Source: Acholeplasma hippikon
GTDB lineage: Bacteria > Bacillota_I > Bacilli_A > Acholeplasmatales > Acholeplasmataceae
Assembly: GCF_900660755.1 (NCBI RefSeq)
Contig: NZ_LR215050.1
Coordinates: 930,001-994,000, forward strand
Reading direction: 5' to 3'
Length of the DNA: 64,000 bases
A program made the translations under genes and the position numbers. Shown piece after piece: positions 26,472 through 37,733 of the stretch. The notes beneath the pieces are model-generated. The model searched no databases. It saw only the letters and a list, made by a program, of their open reading frames with translations, and was not told the origin of the DNA. Position 1 is the first letter of the stretch; each line of letters begins with the position of its first letter.

Positions 26472-29400
26472 TTATTCTACGTCGTCTTCAAACGCTGGTA
26501 ATTGAGATTGTGGTTTATCGTAATAGAAAGATTTTTCTTTTAAGATACCTGTACCTGCAGGGATTAATCCACCGATAATTACATTTTCTTTTAATCCGTG
26601 TAATTCATCACGTTTTCCTTTAATTGCAGCATCAGTTAAGATTCTTGTAGTTTCTTGGAATGATGCAGCAGATAAGAATGAATCACTGCGTAATGAAGCA
26701 CGTGTAATACCTAGTAAGATTGGACGTCCAACTGCAAGACGTTTCTTCTCTTGAAGAGCTTTTCTATTAGCACGTTTGAATTCAGCAATTGATACTTCAG
26801 TACCTGGTAATAAATCAGTGTCACCTTCAATAACTACCATGATACGTCTTAACATTTGACGAATAATAACTTCAACGTGTTTATCAGAAATTTCTACCCC
26901 TTGCGCACGATATACCTTTTGAACTTCTTCTAAGATATATTCGCTTGCTTTTGTAGTATCTGCAACTCTTAATAATTCTTTTGGATTGATTGAACCGTTA
27001 GAAAGTTTTTGACCAGCTTCTACTGTATCGCCTTTCTTAACTAGTGATTCAATATTTGGATCTAATGTGTATTTAAATTCATTGTCTTTAGCATCAGCGA
27101 CAGTAATCATTACAGAGCCACCTTTACGTGATACTTCTTTAACTTTACCGCGAACTTCAGAAATAACTGATTTACCTTTTGGATTACGTGCTTCAAATAA
27201 TTCTTGGATACGTGGAAGACCTTGAGTAATATCGGCACCTGATGCGACCCCACCTGTATGGAATGTACGCATGGTTAACTGAGTACCTGGTTCACCAATT
27301 GATTGCGCTGCGACAACCCCAATTGCTTCCCCAACTTCTACATATTTATTTGTTGCTAAGTTAATACCATAATCTTTAGCACAAATGCCATGATCTGAGT
27401 TACATGTTAATGTTGATCTAATTTCAACTGATTTAATACCTGCTTTAGTAATTGCTGATGCAATTTCATCAGTGATTAATTCATTACGTTTAACGAATAC
27501 TTCACCAGTCTTAGGATTTACAACATCTTTAGCTGCAAAACGACCTAAGATTCTATCATATAATGGAACAACATCTTTACCTGATTCGTCAATAATAGCT
27601 TCTACAAGTAAACCATGATTTGATCCACAATCATCTTCAACAATGATAACATCTTGTGAAACGTCAACTAAACGACGAGTTAAGTAACCTGATTCAGCAG
27701 TCTTTAAGGCTGTATCGGTAGAACCTTTACGCGCACCGTGTGTTGAGATGAAGAATTCAGAAACTGTTAAACCTTCACGGAATGAAGATGTAACTGGGAC
27801 TTCAATAGTTTCCCCTTTAGGGTTACTCATCAGACCACGCATACCAATTAACTGAGTGAAGTTTGATACGTTACCACGGGCTCCTGAGTCAGCCATCATG
27901 AAGATATTGTTGCTCTTATCGAACTCATTCATGACGTCTTGTTGAATTTGAGCTCTAAGGTTAGTCCATTTTTCAATAACTTGTTTCTTTCTTTCTGATT
28001 CAGTTGAAAGACCAAGTTCATACATTTCTTCAATTGCATCAATTTCTGCTTGAGTCTTCTTAAGTTCTGTTTCTTTCTTAGAGTAAACGTTGATATCAGC
28101 AAATGAAATTGTGATCCCTGCAACTGTAGAATATTTAAATCCTAAGTCTTTAAGTTTGTCTAACATCTTAGATGTTTCAGAAATATGGAAAATCTTGAAT
28201 ACACGAGCAATAACTAATGATAGGAATTTCTTCTTAAATGGTTGCGGAGATGGCATTGCATTTAAGAATTCTTTTGGATTAACACCTTTTGGAATAAAGT
28301 ATTTATCCGGAGTTTTTTCTTCTAAGTTAGTTACAGTTGGTTCGTTAACATATGGGAATGTATCGGGTAAGATTTCATTGAAAATTAACTTACCTAATGT
28401 AGTAACTAAATACATTTCATTTTGAGCCTCAGTGAATGTATGTTTTACAGCTTGAGGTTTCATAATGATTCTTGTATGTAATGTAATTTCTTTATTATCG
28501 TAAGCAATCTTAGCTTCTTCGATTGAAGAGTAAAATTTACCTTCGTTTCTGTGTTTGAATCTGTGTTCTTCTGCACGTTCAACATCAGCACCAAAGTCTC
28601 TGTCTAATCTTTCTTCAATTGTTAAATAATAGTTACCTAAAACCATGTCTTGAGATGGCGTAACAACTGGTTTACCATCTTTAGGGTTTAAGATGTTATT
28701 TGAAGCTAACATTAATAATCTTGCTTCAGCTTGTGCTTCTGGTGAAAGTGGAACGTGAACGGCCATTTGGTCACCGTCGAAGTCAGCGTTGAAGGCTGGT
28801 GTAACTAATGGGTGAAGACGAATTGCTTTACCATCAATTAATTTAGGTTCAAATGCTTGAATACCAAGTCTGTGAAGTGTTGGGGCACGGTTTAATAGAA
28901 CTGGATGTTCACGAACAACCTTTTCTAATGCTCTCCATGTATCTTCATCACGCTTTTCATATTTAGCATTGGCATTTTTCTTTTCAGCGCCAGTAGTTAA
29001 TTGTAATTCTCTTAAGATAAATGGCTTGAATAATGTAATCGCCATTTCACGTGGAATACCACATTGGTACATTTCTAAGTCCGGTCCGACGATAATTACT
29101 GAACGTCCTGAGTAGTCAACACGTTTACCAAGTAAGTTTTGACGGAAACGACCTTGTTTACCACGTAATAAATCAGATAATGATTTAAGATGTCTATTTC
29201 TTTCAACAGCAGCTTTCTTACCACGTTTAGCATTGTCAAATAATGCGTCAACCGCTTCTTGTAACATACGTTTTTCGTTCTTAGTAATTAAGCGTGGTGC
29301 CATTTGTTCTTTTTGTTTCTTTAAACGGTTATTACGGTTTAAAATACGACGATATAAATCGTTTAAGTCTGTTGTAGCAAATCTACCACCATCAAGCGGA

Positions 29401-30596
29401 ACCATTGGACGTAAATCTGGTGGGATAACTGGAATAACATCCATAACCATCCATTCAGGTTTATTGTCAGAATTATTGAATGCTTCAACAACTTCTAAAC
29501 GTTTAATGATACGATCACGTTTTTGTTTAGAAGCAGTCTTTAAACGACGACGTAATTGTTTAACTTCTTTATCTAAGTCTAAATCTTGTAATAACTTCTT
29601 AACGGCTTCAGCACCAGTTAATGCAGTGAATCTTCCACCGTATTCTTCAACTAATGCAGAATAATCTTGTTCAGTTAAAATTTGTTTCTTAGATAATGGC
29701 GTGTTATGCCCTGGATCAGTAACAATGTAAGCCGCATGGTATACAACTTCTTCTAATTGTTTAGCTTTGATTCCTAATAGAATTGCTAATCTTGAAGGTG
29801 AGCTCTTTAAATACCATGTGTGAACAACTGGAGCTTCTAAGTTGATGTGACCCATACGTTCACGTCTTACCTTAGATTCAGTAATTTCGATACCACATTT
29901 TGGACAGATTTGACCTTTGTTTACTGTTTGTTTTTTACCGCAAGCACATTGGTAGTCACGAGTTGGACCAAAGATTCTTTCATCAAATAGTCCACCTGGT
30001 TCAGGTTTGCTTGTACGGTAGTTAATTGTTTCATGATTAACTACTTCACCATAAGACCAGTTTCTGATCTCATCTGGTGAAGCTAATCTAATCTTGAAGT
30101 GAGTGAAAGTTCTTGAACCATAATCTTTTCTGCTTGAAGCTGGTTGTGCTTCTACCGCATCAACAGGCGTAGATTTAGTACCACCAATTTCAATTGTGTC
30201 ATCATCATGTAATGATTCATGTAAAACTTCTTGTTTGTATAAAGCTAATAAATCGTTAATTTCTTTTAATAAGAATTGATCTTCTTCAAAAATGTGGAAT
30301 AAAGCATGTTTGTCATACTTTAATAACATTTCTAAATCATAAATACCTGCTGATTCTAAGATATTTACACTTTCATCTGATAAAGATAAATCTGATACTT
30401 TTCTTGGTAATTTATAGAAAATTAATGTTGGTAATACTTCTTGGAAAGAATCACCTAATAGACTTTGTAATTCTTTTAAATTAAATGTATTAAAATCTTC
30501 TAAACGATCAATACCTGAGAGTTTTAATCTTTCTAGCGCTTGTGTAGATAATTTTAGTGATTCAACTGGTAAAGTTAATAGTTCTTTGTTAGCCAT
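26472..30596 (-). CDS. rpoC: RNA polymerase beta' subunit with N-terminal alpha-CTD-like extension
   Basis: 1374 aa, about 175 longer than Bacillus RpoC. The normal beta' starts near residue 163 ([18 protein letters not shown]). Upstream, residues 8-62 and 65-120 each resemble the alpha-CTD helix-hairpin-helix (LS-x3[16 protein letters not shown] and [20 protein letters not shown]), then an acidic linker. The start has the only good ribosome site (GGGAGGG) and overlaps the rpoB stop by 1 nt, so the extension is translated. The catalytic [12 protein letters not shown] is intact. Zinc site 1 is C-x-C-x11-C-x2-C (usual spacing 12). Site 2 reads C-x6-C-x2-D, with Asp for the last Cys. Confidence 0.97.
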   Translation of the reverse strand: MANKELLTLPVESLKLSTQALERLKLSGIDRLEDFNTFNLKELQSLLGDSFQEVLPTLIFYKLPRKVSDLSLSDESVNILESAGIYDLEMLLKYDKHALFHIFEEDQFLLKEINDLLALYKQEVLHESLHDDDTIEIGGTKSTPVDAVEAQPASSRKDYGSRTFTHFKIRLASPDEIRNWSYGEVVNHETINYRTSKPEPGGLFDERIFGPTRDYQCACGKKQTVNKGQICPKCGIEITESKVRRERMGHINLEAPVVHTWYLKSSPSRLAILLGIKAKQLEEVVYHAAYIVTDPGHNTPLSKKQILTEQDYSALVEEYGGRFTALTGAEAVKKLLQDLDLDKEVKQLRRRLKTASKQKRDRIIKRLEVVEAFNNSDNKPEWMVMDVIPVIPPDLRPMVPLDGGRFATTDLNDLYRRILNRNNRLKKQKEQMAPRLITKNEKRMLQEAVDALFDNAKRGKKAAVERNRHLKSLSDLLRGKQGRFRQNLLGKRVDYSGRSVIIVGPDLEMYQCGIPREMAITLFKPFILRELQLTTGAEKKNANAKYEKRDEDTWRALEKVVREHPVLLNRAPTLHRLGIQAFEPKLIDGKAIRLHPLVTPAFNADFDGDQMAVHVPLSPEAQAEARLLMLASNNILNPKDGKPVVTPSQDMVLGNYYLTIEERLDRDFGADVERAEEHRFKHRNEGKFYSSIEEAKIAYDNKEITLHTRIIMKPQAVKHTFTEAQNEMYLVTTLGKLIFNEILPDTFPYVNEPTVTNLEEKTPDKYFIPKGVNPKEFLNAMPSPQPFKKKFLSLVIARVFKIFHISETSKMLDKLKDLGFKYSTVAGITISFADINVYSKKETELKKTQAEIDAIEEMYELGLSTESERKKQVIEKWTNLRAQIQQDVMNEFDKSNNIFMMADSGARGNVSNFTQLIGMRGLMSNPKGETIEVPVTSSFREGLTVSEFFISTHGARKGSTDTALKTAESGYLTRRLVDVSQDVIIVEDDCGSNHGLLVEAIIDESGKDVVPLYDRILGRFAAKDVVNPKTGEVFVKRNELITDEIASAITKAGIKSVEIRSTLTCNSDHGICAKDYGINLATNKYVEVGEAIGVVAAQSIGEPGTQLTMRTFHTGGVASGADITQGLPRIQELFEARNPKGKSVISEVRGKVKEVSRKGGSVMITVADAKDNEFKYTLDPNIESLVKKGDTVEAGQKLSNGSINPKELLRVADTTKASEYILEEVQKVYRAQGVEISDKHVEVIIRQMLRRIMVVIEGDTDLLPGTEVSIAEFKRANRKALQEKKRLAVGRPILLGITRASLRSDSFLSAASFQETTRILTDAAIKGKRDELHGLKENVIIGGLIPAGTGILKEKSFYYDKPQSQLPAFEDDVE

Positions 30597-33500
30597 TATC
30601 TAAGCCCTCCCTTAGTTTTAGAGGAGTCAACTAAACTCTTGATTGCTTCATTCTCACCATTTTCAGCATCGACAAGTTCAACATATAAACCTAAAGCTTG
30701 TAGTTCTCTTGTTAATACTCTAAATGATTCTGGGATTGAGGCTTTTGGAATTTCTTGACCGTGAGTGATTGCATAGTAGACTTTGTTTCTTCCTAGCATA
30801 TCATCTGATTTAACAGTTAACATTTCTTGAAGAGTATTGGCAGCTCCATAAGCATATAATGCCCAAACTTCCATTTCCCCAAATCTTTGTCCACCGTTTT
30901 GCGCTTTACCACCCATTGGTTGTTGAGTAACTAATGTGTAAGGTCCAACGTTTCTAGCGTGTAACTTATCATCAACCATGTGTGATAATTTAATCATGTA
31001 CATTACCCCAACAGAAATTCTGTTTTGGAATGGTTCACCTGTACGTCCATCATAAAGAACTGTCTTACCGTCTGGAGCGATACCAGCTTCAGCCATGATT
31101 TCTTTTAAGTCTTGGTCACTTACACCATCAAATACTGGTGTAGCAACCTTGATACCTAATTTTTTAGCAGAAATACCTAAGTGAATTTCTAAAATTTGTC
31201 CAATGTTCATACGTGATGGAACCCCAAGTGGGTTTAACATGATATCAACGTATGTACCATCAGCCATGTATGGCATGTCTTCTCTTGGTAAGATCTTAGA
31301 GATAACCCCTTTATTACCGTGACGACCAGCCATCTTATCTCCTTCAGTAATCTTTCTCTTCTTAGCAATGTAAACTCTAATTTGTTCGTTTACACCAGCA
31401 GGAAGTTGATCACCATTTTTCTTGCTAAAGTATTGTACTGATTGTACAACCCCACCACCACCATGTGGAACACGTAATGATGAGTCTCTATATTCTTTAG
31501 CTTTATCTCCGATAACAGCATGAATTAATTTTTCTGATGGTGTTGGTTCAAATACACCTTTAGGTGTAATCTTACCAACTAAAATGTCGCCTTCTTTTAC
31601 TTCTGAACCAGGAATAATGATTCCACGTTCATCTAAGTACTTAACAGCTTCTTGTCCAACGTTAGGAATTTCTCTTGTAATTTCTTCTTTACCGTTAGAT
31701 TGTTTTAAATCACGAGTTTCAATTTCGTATTCATCAATATGAATTGAAGTATAAACGTCATTTTTAACTAAGTCTTCGCACATAATAACGGCGTCTTCAT
31801 AGTTATAACCTTCCCAAGTCATGAAGGCAACTGTTACGTTTCTACCTAATGCTAATTCACCTTTTTCTGTTGATGGACCATCACCAATAACATCACCAGC
31901 TTCTACATATTCACCTTGGAATACAATTGGTGATTGTAAAACTAATGTATCTTGGTTTGATCTAAAGAATTGGATGAATTCATATGTATCAGTTTCAGCT
32001 AACTTGTAATCATATAATTGTTTAGCGATTGCATAGTTAAAGTCGCCACCAACTTTATAAATTACTTTGTTACCAACTTTAACATCTTCTTTTGGTTCTC
32101 TTGTAATAATAACTTTCTTAGCATCAACATATGTTACATAACCAGCATGATGAGCAACAACAACTGCACCAGAGTCTTTAGCAGCCTTGTGTTCAATACC
32201 TGTACCAACAATTGGTGAAGTTGGTTTTAATAATGGAACAGCTTGACGTTGCATGTTCGCTCCCATTAAGGCACGTGACGCGTCATCGTGTTCTAAGAAT
32301 GGAATTGAGGCAGAGGCAACTGACACTAATTGTTTAGGGCTTACGTCCATATAAGTTACTGATTGTGAATCTAAGATTGTTGTTTCACCGTTCGCACGAG
32401 CGATTACTTTATTTTCTTTGAATGTACCATCAGCATTCACTGGAGAAGCTGCTGAAGCAATAACTTCATCACCTTCTTGGTCAGCAGTTAAGTATACAAC
32501 TTCATCTGTTACCAATGGGTGCCCTTCTTCATTTTTAACAACCTTTAAGAAAGGCGTTTTAATAAAGCCATAGTCATCCACTTTAGCATATGTAGCAAGT
32601 GATGAGATTAAACCAATTGATGGACCTTCTGGTGTTTCAATTGGACATAATCTACCGTAGTGAGAGTTGTGGACGTCACGTACTTCAACACCGGCACGGT
32701 CTCTAGCGATACCACCTGTACCTAAAGCTGAAACTCTACGTTTTTGAGTTAATTCAGCAAGTGGGTTAATTTGATCCATGAATTGTGATAATTGTGATGA
32801 ACCAAAGAATGTTTTGATCGCACCCACTAATGGAGTCATATTGATAATATTTGCTGGTGTAGCATCATTAAAGTTAGTTGTAGACATCTTATCTTTAATG
32901 TTCTTTTCGGCTCTAGCTAAACCGATTCTAAATTGGTTCTTTAATAATTCACCAATTAAACGTAAACGACGGTTACCTAAATGGTCAATGTCATCAACAT
33001 TACCAATCTTGTCATAAAGGTTTAAATAGTATGAGATAGATGCAACAATATCTGATAATACGATATGTTCTCTTGTTTCTCTTTGGTCAGAACCAATCAC
33101 TCTAATTACATTTGATTTGATGTTATTTTCATCTAATGTATAGATATCTAACATTTCAACAATAACACCTTGTCGACTAGCTTCTTTAGCATAAACATCT
33201 GATGTTAAGAAATATTTGATAACTTTTTCATCAATTGATTGTCTGTTTCTTCTTAATAAGTTAATAACTTCTTCAGTAATTGCTTCATTTCTCTTAACTA
33301 AAACTTCACCAGTTCTTAAGTTAACGATATTTTCTTTAGCATAAAGCATATCGCCGCCATCTGGTAATGTAGTTGCTAAGATTTCTTCAGCAGTTTCATT
33401 TTGTAAGTTGTTTTCTTTAGAAATAATTTCTTTTCTAAATGCATCACGGTTTTCTTTTAATAATTCAATAACTTCTTTTGTTAAGTGTGTGTGTTTAGCA

Positions 33501-34408
33501 ACTAATACTTCGCCATCTTTCATAACGTCGTTTACTAAATAAGCACCTTGAACACGTGATAAAACATCTAATTTTTTGTTAAATTTATAACGACCAACCG
33601 CCGCTAAGTCATAACGACGTCTGTCGAATAATCTTAAACGAATAAATTCGCGTGCTGCATCAGCAGGAACTTTTTCGCCTTGACGTAATTTAGAATATAA
33701 TTCGATTACGGCATCATTTGGTGATTTTGCTTCATCTTTTTCAAATGTAGCAGTTAATAAACCATTCTTACCAAATGTTTCTTCAATTTCTTTCTTAGTA
33801 GTGAAACCTAATGCTCTAATGAAAGTTGTTAATGGAACCTTCTTAGATCTATCAAGTTTTGCATAGAGAATTTCTTTTGATCCTTGTTCATATTCAATCC
33901 AAGCACCACGAGTTGGAATAACTTGAGCAGAATATTTAATGTCGTTAATCTTTTTATCAAGTTCAGATGTGTAGTAAACACCAGATGATCTTACGATTTG
34001 TGAGACAACAACACGTTCAGCGCCATTAATGACAAAAGTCCCTGATGGAGTCATCATAGGTAGATCAGTCATTAAGACCATTGATTCTCTAACTTCACCA
34101 GTTACTGCATTTTCTAATTTAACTCTTGCAGATAACTGTCTAGAATAGTTTAAATCACGTAATTTGGTATCATTAATTGAATATTTTGGCTCAGCTAAGA
34201 AGCTTTCTTCAAAATATAACTTTAAATCGCCATTGTGTCCTTCAATCGGAGAAATATCAACTAATAACTCATTGATTCCTGTTTTAATAAATTCATCAAA
34301 TGAAGAAGTTTGTATTTCGATAAGGTTTGGTAATTCTACATTGTGTAACATTTTTGAATAGTTACGTCGCTCTACTTTTTTGCCGTATTTGTCGGTTTTA
34401 TATCCCAT
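30596..34408 (-). CDS. rpoB: RNA polymerase beta subunit
   Basis: 1270 aa, about 75 longer than Bacillus RpoB. The rifampicin cluster reads [31 protein letters not shown] in two parts (residues 536-566); the usual His (E. coli H526) is Gln555, a change linked to rifampicin resistance. C-terminal [20 protein letters not shown] and [12 protein letters not shown] segments are standard. Residues 298-321 and 366-389 hold two copies of a GEVLV...T-x-EVI-x-LL-x-x-NR repeat, accounting for much of the extra length. Own promoter upstream; coupled to rpoC. Confidence 0.98.
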   Translation of the reverse strand: MGYKTDKYGKKVERRNYSKMLHNVELPNLIEIQTSSFDEFIKTGINELLVDISPIEGHNGDLKLYFEESFLAEPKYSINDTKLRDLNYSRQLSARVKLENAVTGEVRESMVLMTDLPMMTPSGTFVINGAERVVVSQIVRSSGVYYTSELDKKINDIKYSAQVIPTRGAWIEYEQGSKEILYAKLDRSKKVPLTTFIRALGFTTKKEIEETFGKNGLLTATFEKDEAKSPNDAVIELYSKLRQGEKVPADAAREFIRLRLFDRRRYDLAAVGRYKFNKKLDVLSRVQGAYLVNDVMKDGEVLVAKHTHLTKEVIELLKENRDAFRKEIISKENNLQNETAEEILATTLPDGGDMLYAKENIVNLRTGEVLVKRNEAITEEVINLLRRNRQSIDEKVIKYFLTSDVYAKEASRQGVIVEMLDIYTLDENNIKSNVIRVIGSDQRETREHIVLSDIVASISYYLNLYDKIGNVDDIDHLGNRRLRLIGELLKNQFRIGLARAEKNIKDKMSTTNFNDATPANIINMTPLVGAIKTFFGSSQLSQFMDQINPLAELTQKRRVSALGTGGIARDRAGVEVRDVHNSHYGRLCPIETPEGPSIGLISSLATYAKVDDYGFIKTPFLKVVKNEEGHPLVTDEVVYLTADQEGDEVIASAASPVNADGTFKENKVIARANGETTILDSQSVTYMDVSPKQLVSVASASIPFLEHDDASRALMGANMQRQAVPLLKPTSPIVGTGIEHKAAKDSGAVVVAHHAGYVTYVDAKKVIITREPKEDVKVGNKVIYKVGGDFNYAIAKQLYDYKLAETDTYEFIQFFRSNQDTLVLQSPIVFQGEYVEAGDVIGDGPSTEKGELALGRNVTVAFMTWEGYNYEDAVIMCEDLVKNDVYTSIHIDEYEIETRDLKQSNGKEEITREIPNVGQEAVKYLDERGIIIPGSEVKEGDILVGKITPKGVFEPTPSEKLIHAVIGDKAKEYRDSSLRVPHGGGGVVQSVQYFSKKNGDQLPAGVNEQIRVYIAKKRKITEGDKMAGRHGNKGVISKILPREDMPYMADGTYVDIMLNPLGVPSRMNIGQILEIHLGISAKKLGIKVATPVFDGVSDQDLKEIMAEAGIAPDGKTVLYDGRTGEPFQNRISVGVMYMIKLSHMVDDKLHARNVGPYTLVTQQPMGGKAQNGGQRFGEMEVWALYAYGAANTLQEMLTVKSDDMLGRNKVYYAITHGQEIPKASIPESFRVLTRELQALGLYVELVDAENGENEAIKSLVDSSKTKGGLR

Positions 34409-34500
34409 GAATCCACACTCCTATCGTTCTTTGGGAGAACATAATTTTACGCTTTATATATATATAAATATATAAAACGTCCATTTCTATGCATTTTATA

Positions 34501-34529
34501 ATTTTACCATAATTTGAACAACCATGCAA
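34501..34529 (-). promoter_or_regulatory. Promoter of rpoB-rpoC
   Basis: -35 TTGCAT (34524-34529), 17-nt spacer, -10 TAAAAT (34501-34506), minus strand, about 90 nt before rpoB. The leader contains a TA-rich palindrome TTTATATATATATAAA. It would give rpoBC transcription in addition to readthrough from rplL. Confidence 0.65.
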
Positions 34530-34545
34530 CTATAAACTGCATTTA

Positions 34546-35139
34546 TTAATTTTTTTTCGATTTTATAATATAAAAGCCTTTATCTCTCGCAACAACATCT
34601 ACTTGATCATAGCGTGTCTTCAAGAATTCGATGGTTGACTTTGCACCTTGTTGTTTTCTAACAACAATCCACAATTCTCCCCCAGCATTTAAATGCTTGA
34701 TTGCATCACTGTATAAAGTATAGATAATTTTTTTACCCGCACGAATTGGAGGATTTGAAATTATTAAATCAAATTTATCATCAATATGTTCATACAAATT
34801 TGATTCAATAATCTTTGCATCAATTTGATTTTTTTGAGCGTTTTTCTTAGCTAGCGAAAGTGCTCGCAAATTGACATCTGACATGGTTACTTCAAGTCCA
34901 GGATTTAATTTCTTTAATATTATTCCTAAGACACCTACACCACAACCAACGTCTAATAGTGTTTTTGTTTCTGGTTTTATTTGAACTTCTTTTAGTAGTA
35001 ATTCAGACCCAAAATCCAGTCCATCTTGACTAAAAACGCCCTTATCTGTTGTGAATTCAAAAGGCTGATTTGCAAAGTTGATATGATAGACTCTTTCTTG
35101 ACTTTTCAGGTTTGGATCGTTGATAAAATAGTGACTCAT
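34546..35139 (-). CDS. Class I SAM methyltransferase (RsmC/YbxB family)
   Basis: 197 aa from the ATG at 35139, 5 nt after AGGAGGA. Matches the small RsmC-like methyltransferase found between rplL and rpoB in many Firmicutes (YbxB). SAM loop DVGCGVGVLG (about residues 65-74) and catalytic ISNPPIRAGK (about 124-133) are typical of N2-guanine rRNA methylation, probably of 16S rRNA; the exact site is inferred. Length fits the single-domain form. Confidence 0.88.
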   Translation of the reverse strand: MSHYFINDPNLKSQERVYHINFANQPFEFTTDKGVFSQDGLDFGSELLLKEVQIKPETKTLLDVGCGVGVLGIILKKLNPGLEVTMSDVNLRALSLAKKNAQKNQIDAKIIESNLYEHIDDKFDLIISNPPIRAGKKIIYTLYSDAIKHLNAGGELWIVVRKQQGAKSTIEFLKTRYDQVDVVARDKGFYIIKSKKN

Positions 35140-35155
35140 GAGTCCTCCTAAAAGT

Positions 35156-35185
35156 GGCAAAAACCCAAGGTTTCCCTCAGGTTTT
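35156..35185 (-). terminator. Partial terminator/attenuator between rplL and the rpo block
   Basis: Minus strand: ten-pair stem (AAACCTGAGG with CCTTGGGTTT, one or two G-U pairs) closed by a GAAA tetraloop, followed by only a short T5. Its position fits the classical rplL-rpoB attenuator that lowers polymerase relative to ribosomal protein expression. Confidence 0.6.
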
Positions 35186-35202
35186 CAAACACTTCGTTAA
35201 AA

Positions 35203-35577
35203 TTAAACGATAGCAACAGTTGCGCCAGCTGCTTCGAAGTCAGCTTTAATTTTTTCAGCTTCTTCTTTCTTAGCTTTTTCTTTGATCTTAGCATCAGCAG
35301 TTTCAACTAAAGCCTTAGCTTCTACTAATCCTAAACCAGTTACAGCACGCATAACTTTGATTACTTCGATTTTCTTATCTCCGAATGATTTTAAGATAAC
35401 GTCGAATTCAGTTTTTTCTTCAGCAGCAGCTGCACCAGCAACTGGACCAGCAGCAACAGCTACAGCAGTTGGGTCGATTCCGAATTCTTCTTTTAATCCA
35501 TCAACTAATTCTTTGATTTCTAATAAAGACATTTCTTTTAAAGCTTCTACGAAAGCTTGTTTTGTTAATTTAGCCAT
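35203..35577 (-). CDS. rplL: 50S ribosomal protein L7/L12
   Basis: 124 aa stalk protein. N-terminal dimerisation helices ([18 protein letters not shown]), an Ala/Gly/Val-rich hinge ([20 protein letters not shown]) and the C-terminal factor-binding domain ([25 protein letters not shown]). Length and composition are normal. Confidence 0.98.
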   Translation of the reverse strand: MAKLTKQAFVEALKEMSLLEIKELVDGLKEEFGIDPTAVAVAAGPVAGAAAAEEKTEFDVILKSFGDKKIEVIKVMRAVTGLGLVEAKALVETADAKIKEKAKKEEAEKIKADFEAAGATVAIV

Positions 35578-35598
35578 TTTATTGTTCTCCTTTTAATA

Positions 35599-36090
35599 TT
35601 AATTTGAACCTTCAGTAAGCATATTTAAACCTACTGCTAATTCTTTCACTGGCATTAATAATCCAGCAGCTAATTGTGTTAATAAAGTTTCTCTTGATGG
35701 TAAGTTTGCTAAAGCATTAATTTCAGCAGCACCAACAACTTCTTTTTCAATAACACCACTTCTAATCACAACCGTTTTGTTAGTTTTAGCAAAATCCGCT
35801 ACGCTCTTAGCTGGAGCTACAACATCATCATATGAGATTGCAACAGCTAATGGCCCAACTAGTGAGTCATTTAACGCACCAAACCCTGCTAATTCAGCGG
35901 CACGTCTTGTGATATTGTTTTTGTAAACTTTTACATCAATGTTTTGTTTGTGAAGATCAATTCTTAACTTAGTGAATGCAGCTACATCTAATCCAGCATA
36001 TTCGAATACGACAACTGTTTTAGCCATTGCAAACTTTTCAGTTAAAACTTTAACATCTTCAGCTTTACGTGCAATAATTGCTTTTTGCAT
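35599..36090 (-). CDS. rplJ: 50S ribosomal protein L10
   Basis: 163 aa from the ATG at 36090 (MQKAIIARKAEDV), preceded by AGGAGGC; the in-frame sequence upstream is the untranslated L10 leader. L10 anchors L7/L12 dimers to 23S rRNA. Conserved features: VFEYAGLDVAAFTKLR, YKNNITRRAAE and the C-terminal L12-binding helix (LLTQLAAGLLMPVKELAVGLNML). Confidence 0.97.
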   Translation of the reverse strand: MQKAIIARKAEDVKVLTEKFAMAKTVVVFEYAGLDVAAFTKLRIDLHKQNIDVKVYKNNITRRAAELAGFGALNDSLVGPLAVAISYDDVVAPAKSVADFAKTNKTVVIRSGVIEKEVVGAAEINALANLPSRETLLTQLAAGLLMPVKELAVGLNMLTEGSN

Positions 36091-36099
36091 TGTGTGCCT

Positions 36100-36243
36100 C
36101 CTTTTGGGTTTGTCTTTCTGAATTTTATTTCTTAAAAAATAAAATCCCTCTTTAATCCGAAAGACGTAAAGAGAGAAAATAAGTTCCAGGTTTATTTTTC
36201 CTCGGTAGCAAATTAAGGTCTTCAGACCAGCCACTGTCTATGG
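36100..36243 (-). promoter_or_regulatory. Ribosomal L10 leader (rplJ-rplL autoregulation)
   Basis: The ~145 nt before rplJ contain the conserved ATAGACAGTGGCTGG, the kink-turn-like CTACCGAGG, and downstream hairpins (CTCTCTTTAC...TTAAAGAGGG and GATTTTATTTTTT/AAGAAATAAAATTC). These match the order of elements in the Firmicutes L10 leader, where L10(L12)4 binding reduces rplJL expression. Confidence 0.8.
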
Positions 36244-36279
36244 ATATTTAAATAAAGTTTTTAATTATATAGTTAATAA

Positions 36280-36972
36280 TTATTTTCTAATGTTGTTTTC
36301 ATCAATATGGATACCAGGTCCCATTGTTGAAGAAACAGTAATATTTTTGATGTAAGTACCTTTAACTGTAGCAGGTTTAATTCTTACTAATTGACCATAG
36401 ATTGCAAGTAAGTTTTCTTGTAACTTGTTCGCATCGAATGAAACTTTTCCGATTGGAACTTGGATGTTACCAACTTTATCTGTTCTATATTCAATTTTAC
36501 CAGCTTTAATTTCTTGTACAGCTTTAGCAACGTCTAATGTTACAGTACCAGTTTTAGGGTTTGGCATTAATCCTTTAGGACCTAATACTCTACCTAATTT
36601 ACCTAACTGAGCCATCATATCTGGAGTTGCTACCATTACATCAAAATCGAACCAACCTTTGCTAATCTTTTCGATTAATTCTACATCTCCTGCTTCGTCA
36701 GCACCAGCAGCTAAAGCTTCTTTAGCTTTATCTGATTTAGCAACAACGATTACTCTAACAGTTTTACCAGTACCATGAGGTAAGCTAATAGCTCCTCTTA
36801 AGTTTTGGTCAGCTTTTCTAGGGTCAACGTTTAAGCGGAATGCAGCTTCTACAGTTGCGTCGAACTTAACAGTGCTTGTCTTTTTAGCTAATTCTACAGC
36901 TTCAGAACCTGAGTACTTAACTGTTTTATCTACTAAAGCAGCAGCCTGTAAGTATTTCTTTCCTCTTTTCAT
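36280..36972 (-). CDS. rplA: 50S ribosomal protein L1
   Basis: 230 aa; forms the L1 stalk that guides E-site tRNA and represses its own mRNA in many bacteria. Signature [11 protein letters not shown] preceded by GRVLGPKG, plus [16 protein letters not shown]. Follows rplK after 67 nt that contain a GGGAG/TTCCC hairpin inside a larger GTGG/CCAC pairing, with an AGGAGG ribosome site at its base. Confidence 0.98.
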   Translation of the reverse strand: MKRGKKYLQAAALVDKTVKYSGSEAVELAKKTSTVKFDATVEAAFRLNVDPRKADQNLRGAISLPHGTGKTVRVIVVAKSDKAKEALAAGADEAGDVELIEKISKGWFDFDVMVATPDMMAQLGKLGRVLGPKGLMPNPKTGTVTLDVAKAVQEIKAGKIEYRTDKVGNIQVPIGKVSFDANKLQENLLAIYGQLVRIKPATVKGTYIKNITVSSTMGPGIHIDENNIRK

Positions 36973-37039
36973 GATTTTCCTCCTAAATGTGGTATAACGG
37001 GAATTCCTCCCACAATTTAGAAACGTTTAATTTTCTAAA

Positions 37040-37468
37040 TTATTCTGAAATGGCGATGCCCATTTGTTTTGCAGTTCCAGCAATGATTTTAGCTGCTGCT
37101 TCAACAGTATATGCGTTTAAATCAGGCATCTTTGTTTTTGCAATCTCTTCTAACTGAGCTTTAGTGATAGTTGCAACTTTTTCTTTCTTAGCGTTTTTAG
37201 CGCCAGAAGTGATTCCTGCAGCTTTCTTAAGTAAGTCAGAAGCTGGTGGTGTCTTAGTAACGATTGTAAATGTTCTATCTTCGTAAACTGAGATAATAAC
37301 AGGAACAACATACCCGATCATATTTTGCGTCATATCGTTAAACATTTTAACAAATTGAGGGATATTAACTTGAGCTTGACCTAGTGCTGGACCAACTGGT
37401 GGCGCTGGAGTTGCTTTCCCTGCAGGGATTTGTAATTTAACTTGTTTGACAACTTTCTTTTCTGCCAT
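37040..37468 (-). CDS. rplK: 50S ribosomal protein L11
   Basis: 142 aa; GTPase-centre protein that binds 23S rRNA and thiostrepton. [21 protein letters not shown] (N-terminal) and the [23 protein letters not shown]-terminal signature are intact. First gene of rplK-rplA-rplJ-rplL, behind a strong promoter. Confidence 0.98.
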   Translation of the reverse strand: MAEKKVVKQVKLQIPAGKATPAPPVGPALGQAQVNIPQFVKMFNDMTQNMIGYVVPVIISVYEDRTFTIVTKTPPASDLLKKAAGITSGAKNAKKEKVATITKAQLEEIAKTKMPDLNAYTVEAAAKIIAGTAKQMGIAISE

Positions 37469-37544
37469 AACACAACCTCCTTCTTCATAATAAGTATGTG
37501 GTACGAATGTATTCTTCCACTATGGTGTGTTTACACGCGTTATT

Positions 37545-37573
37545 ATTCTATCATTTTGGTGTCTAGGTGTCAA
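37545..37573 (-). promoter_or_regulatory. Promoter of rplK-rplA-rplJ-rplL
   Basis: -35 TTGACA (37568-37573, consensus), 17-nt spacer, -10 TAGAAT (37545-37550), minus strand. The region 37574-37704 beyond it is AT-rich and I see no gene in it. Confidence 0.85.
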
Positions 37574-37704
37574 CTAGAAAATAAAGAAAATGATTTAAGT
37601 GAATATCTATGTGTTTTTTTGTTAACACAGTCAAGATTGATTTATTTACTAAATAAATTTATTCATTTGTACCTTAATCATTATACCTTTAATCTCTAAT
37701 TTTG

Positions 37705-37733
37705 AAATAAAAAAGCGGAATCAAAATCCGCTT
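37705..37733 (-). terminator. Intrinsic terminator of the ABC-F gene
   Basis: Hairpin AAGCGGA / TCCGCTT (37713-37733), followed on the minus strand by TTTTTTATTTC. It overlaps the stop codon of the ABC-F gene. Confidence 0.85.

Noticed and set aside
29233-29664. Long open frame on the plus strand inside rpoC
   Set aside because: Antisense shadow of a highly conserved gene; no ribosome site, low-complexity hydrophobic composition, no family resemblance. The same holds for 28090-28425, 32778-33017 and 20829-21158.
34440-34480. TA repeat considered as a microsatellite or origin element
   Set aside because: Short TATATA tract in an AT-rich leader, no DnaA-box cluster or iterons nearby.
36091-36234. 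N-terminal extension of L10 in the same frame
   Set aside because: The sequence is the structured L10 leader; L10 homologues start at the ATG at 36090, which has AGGAGGC.
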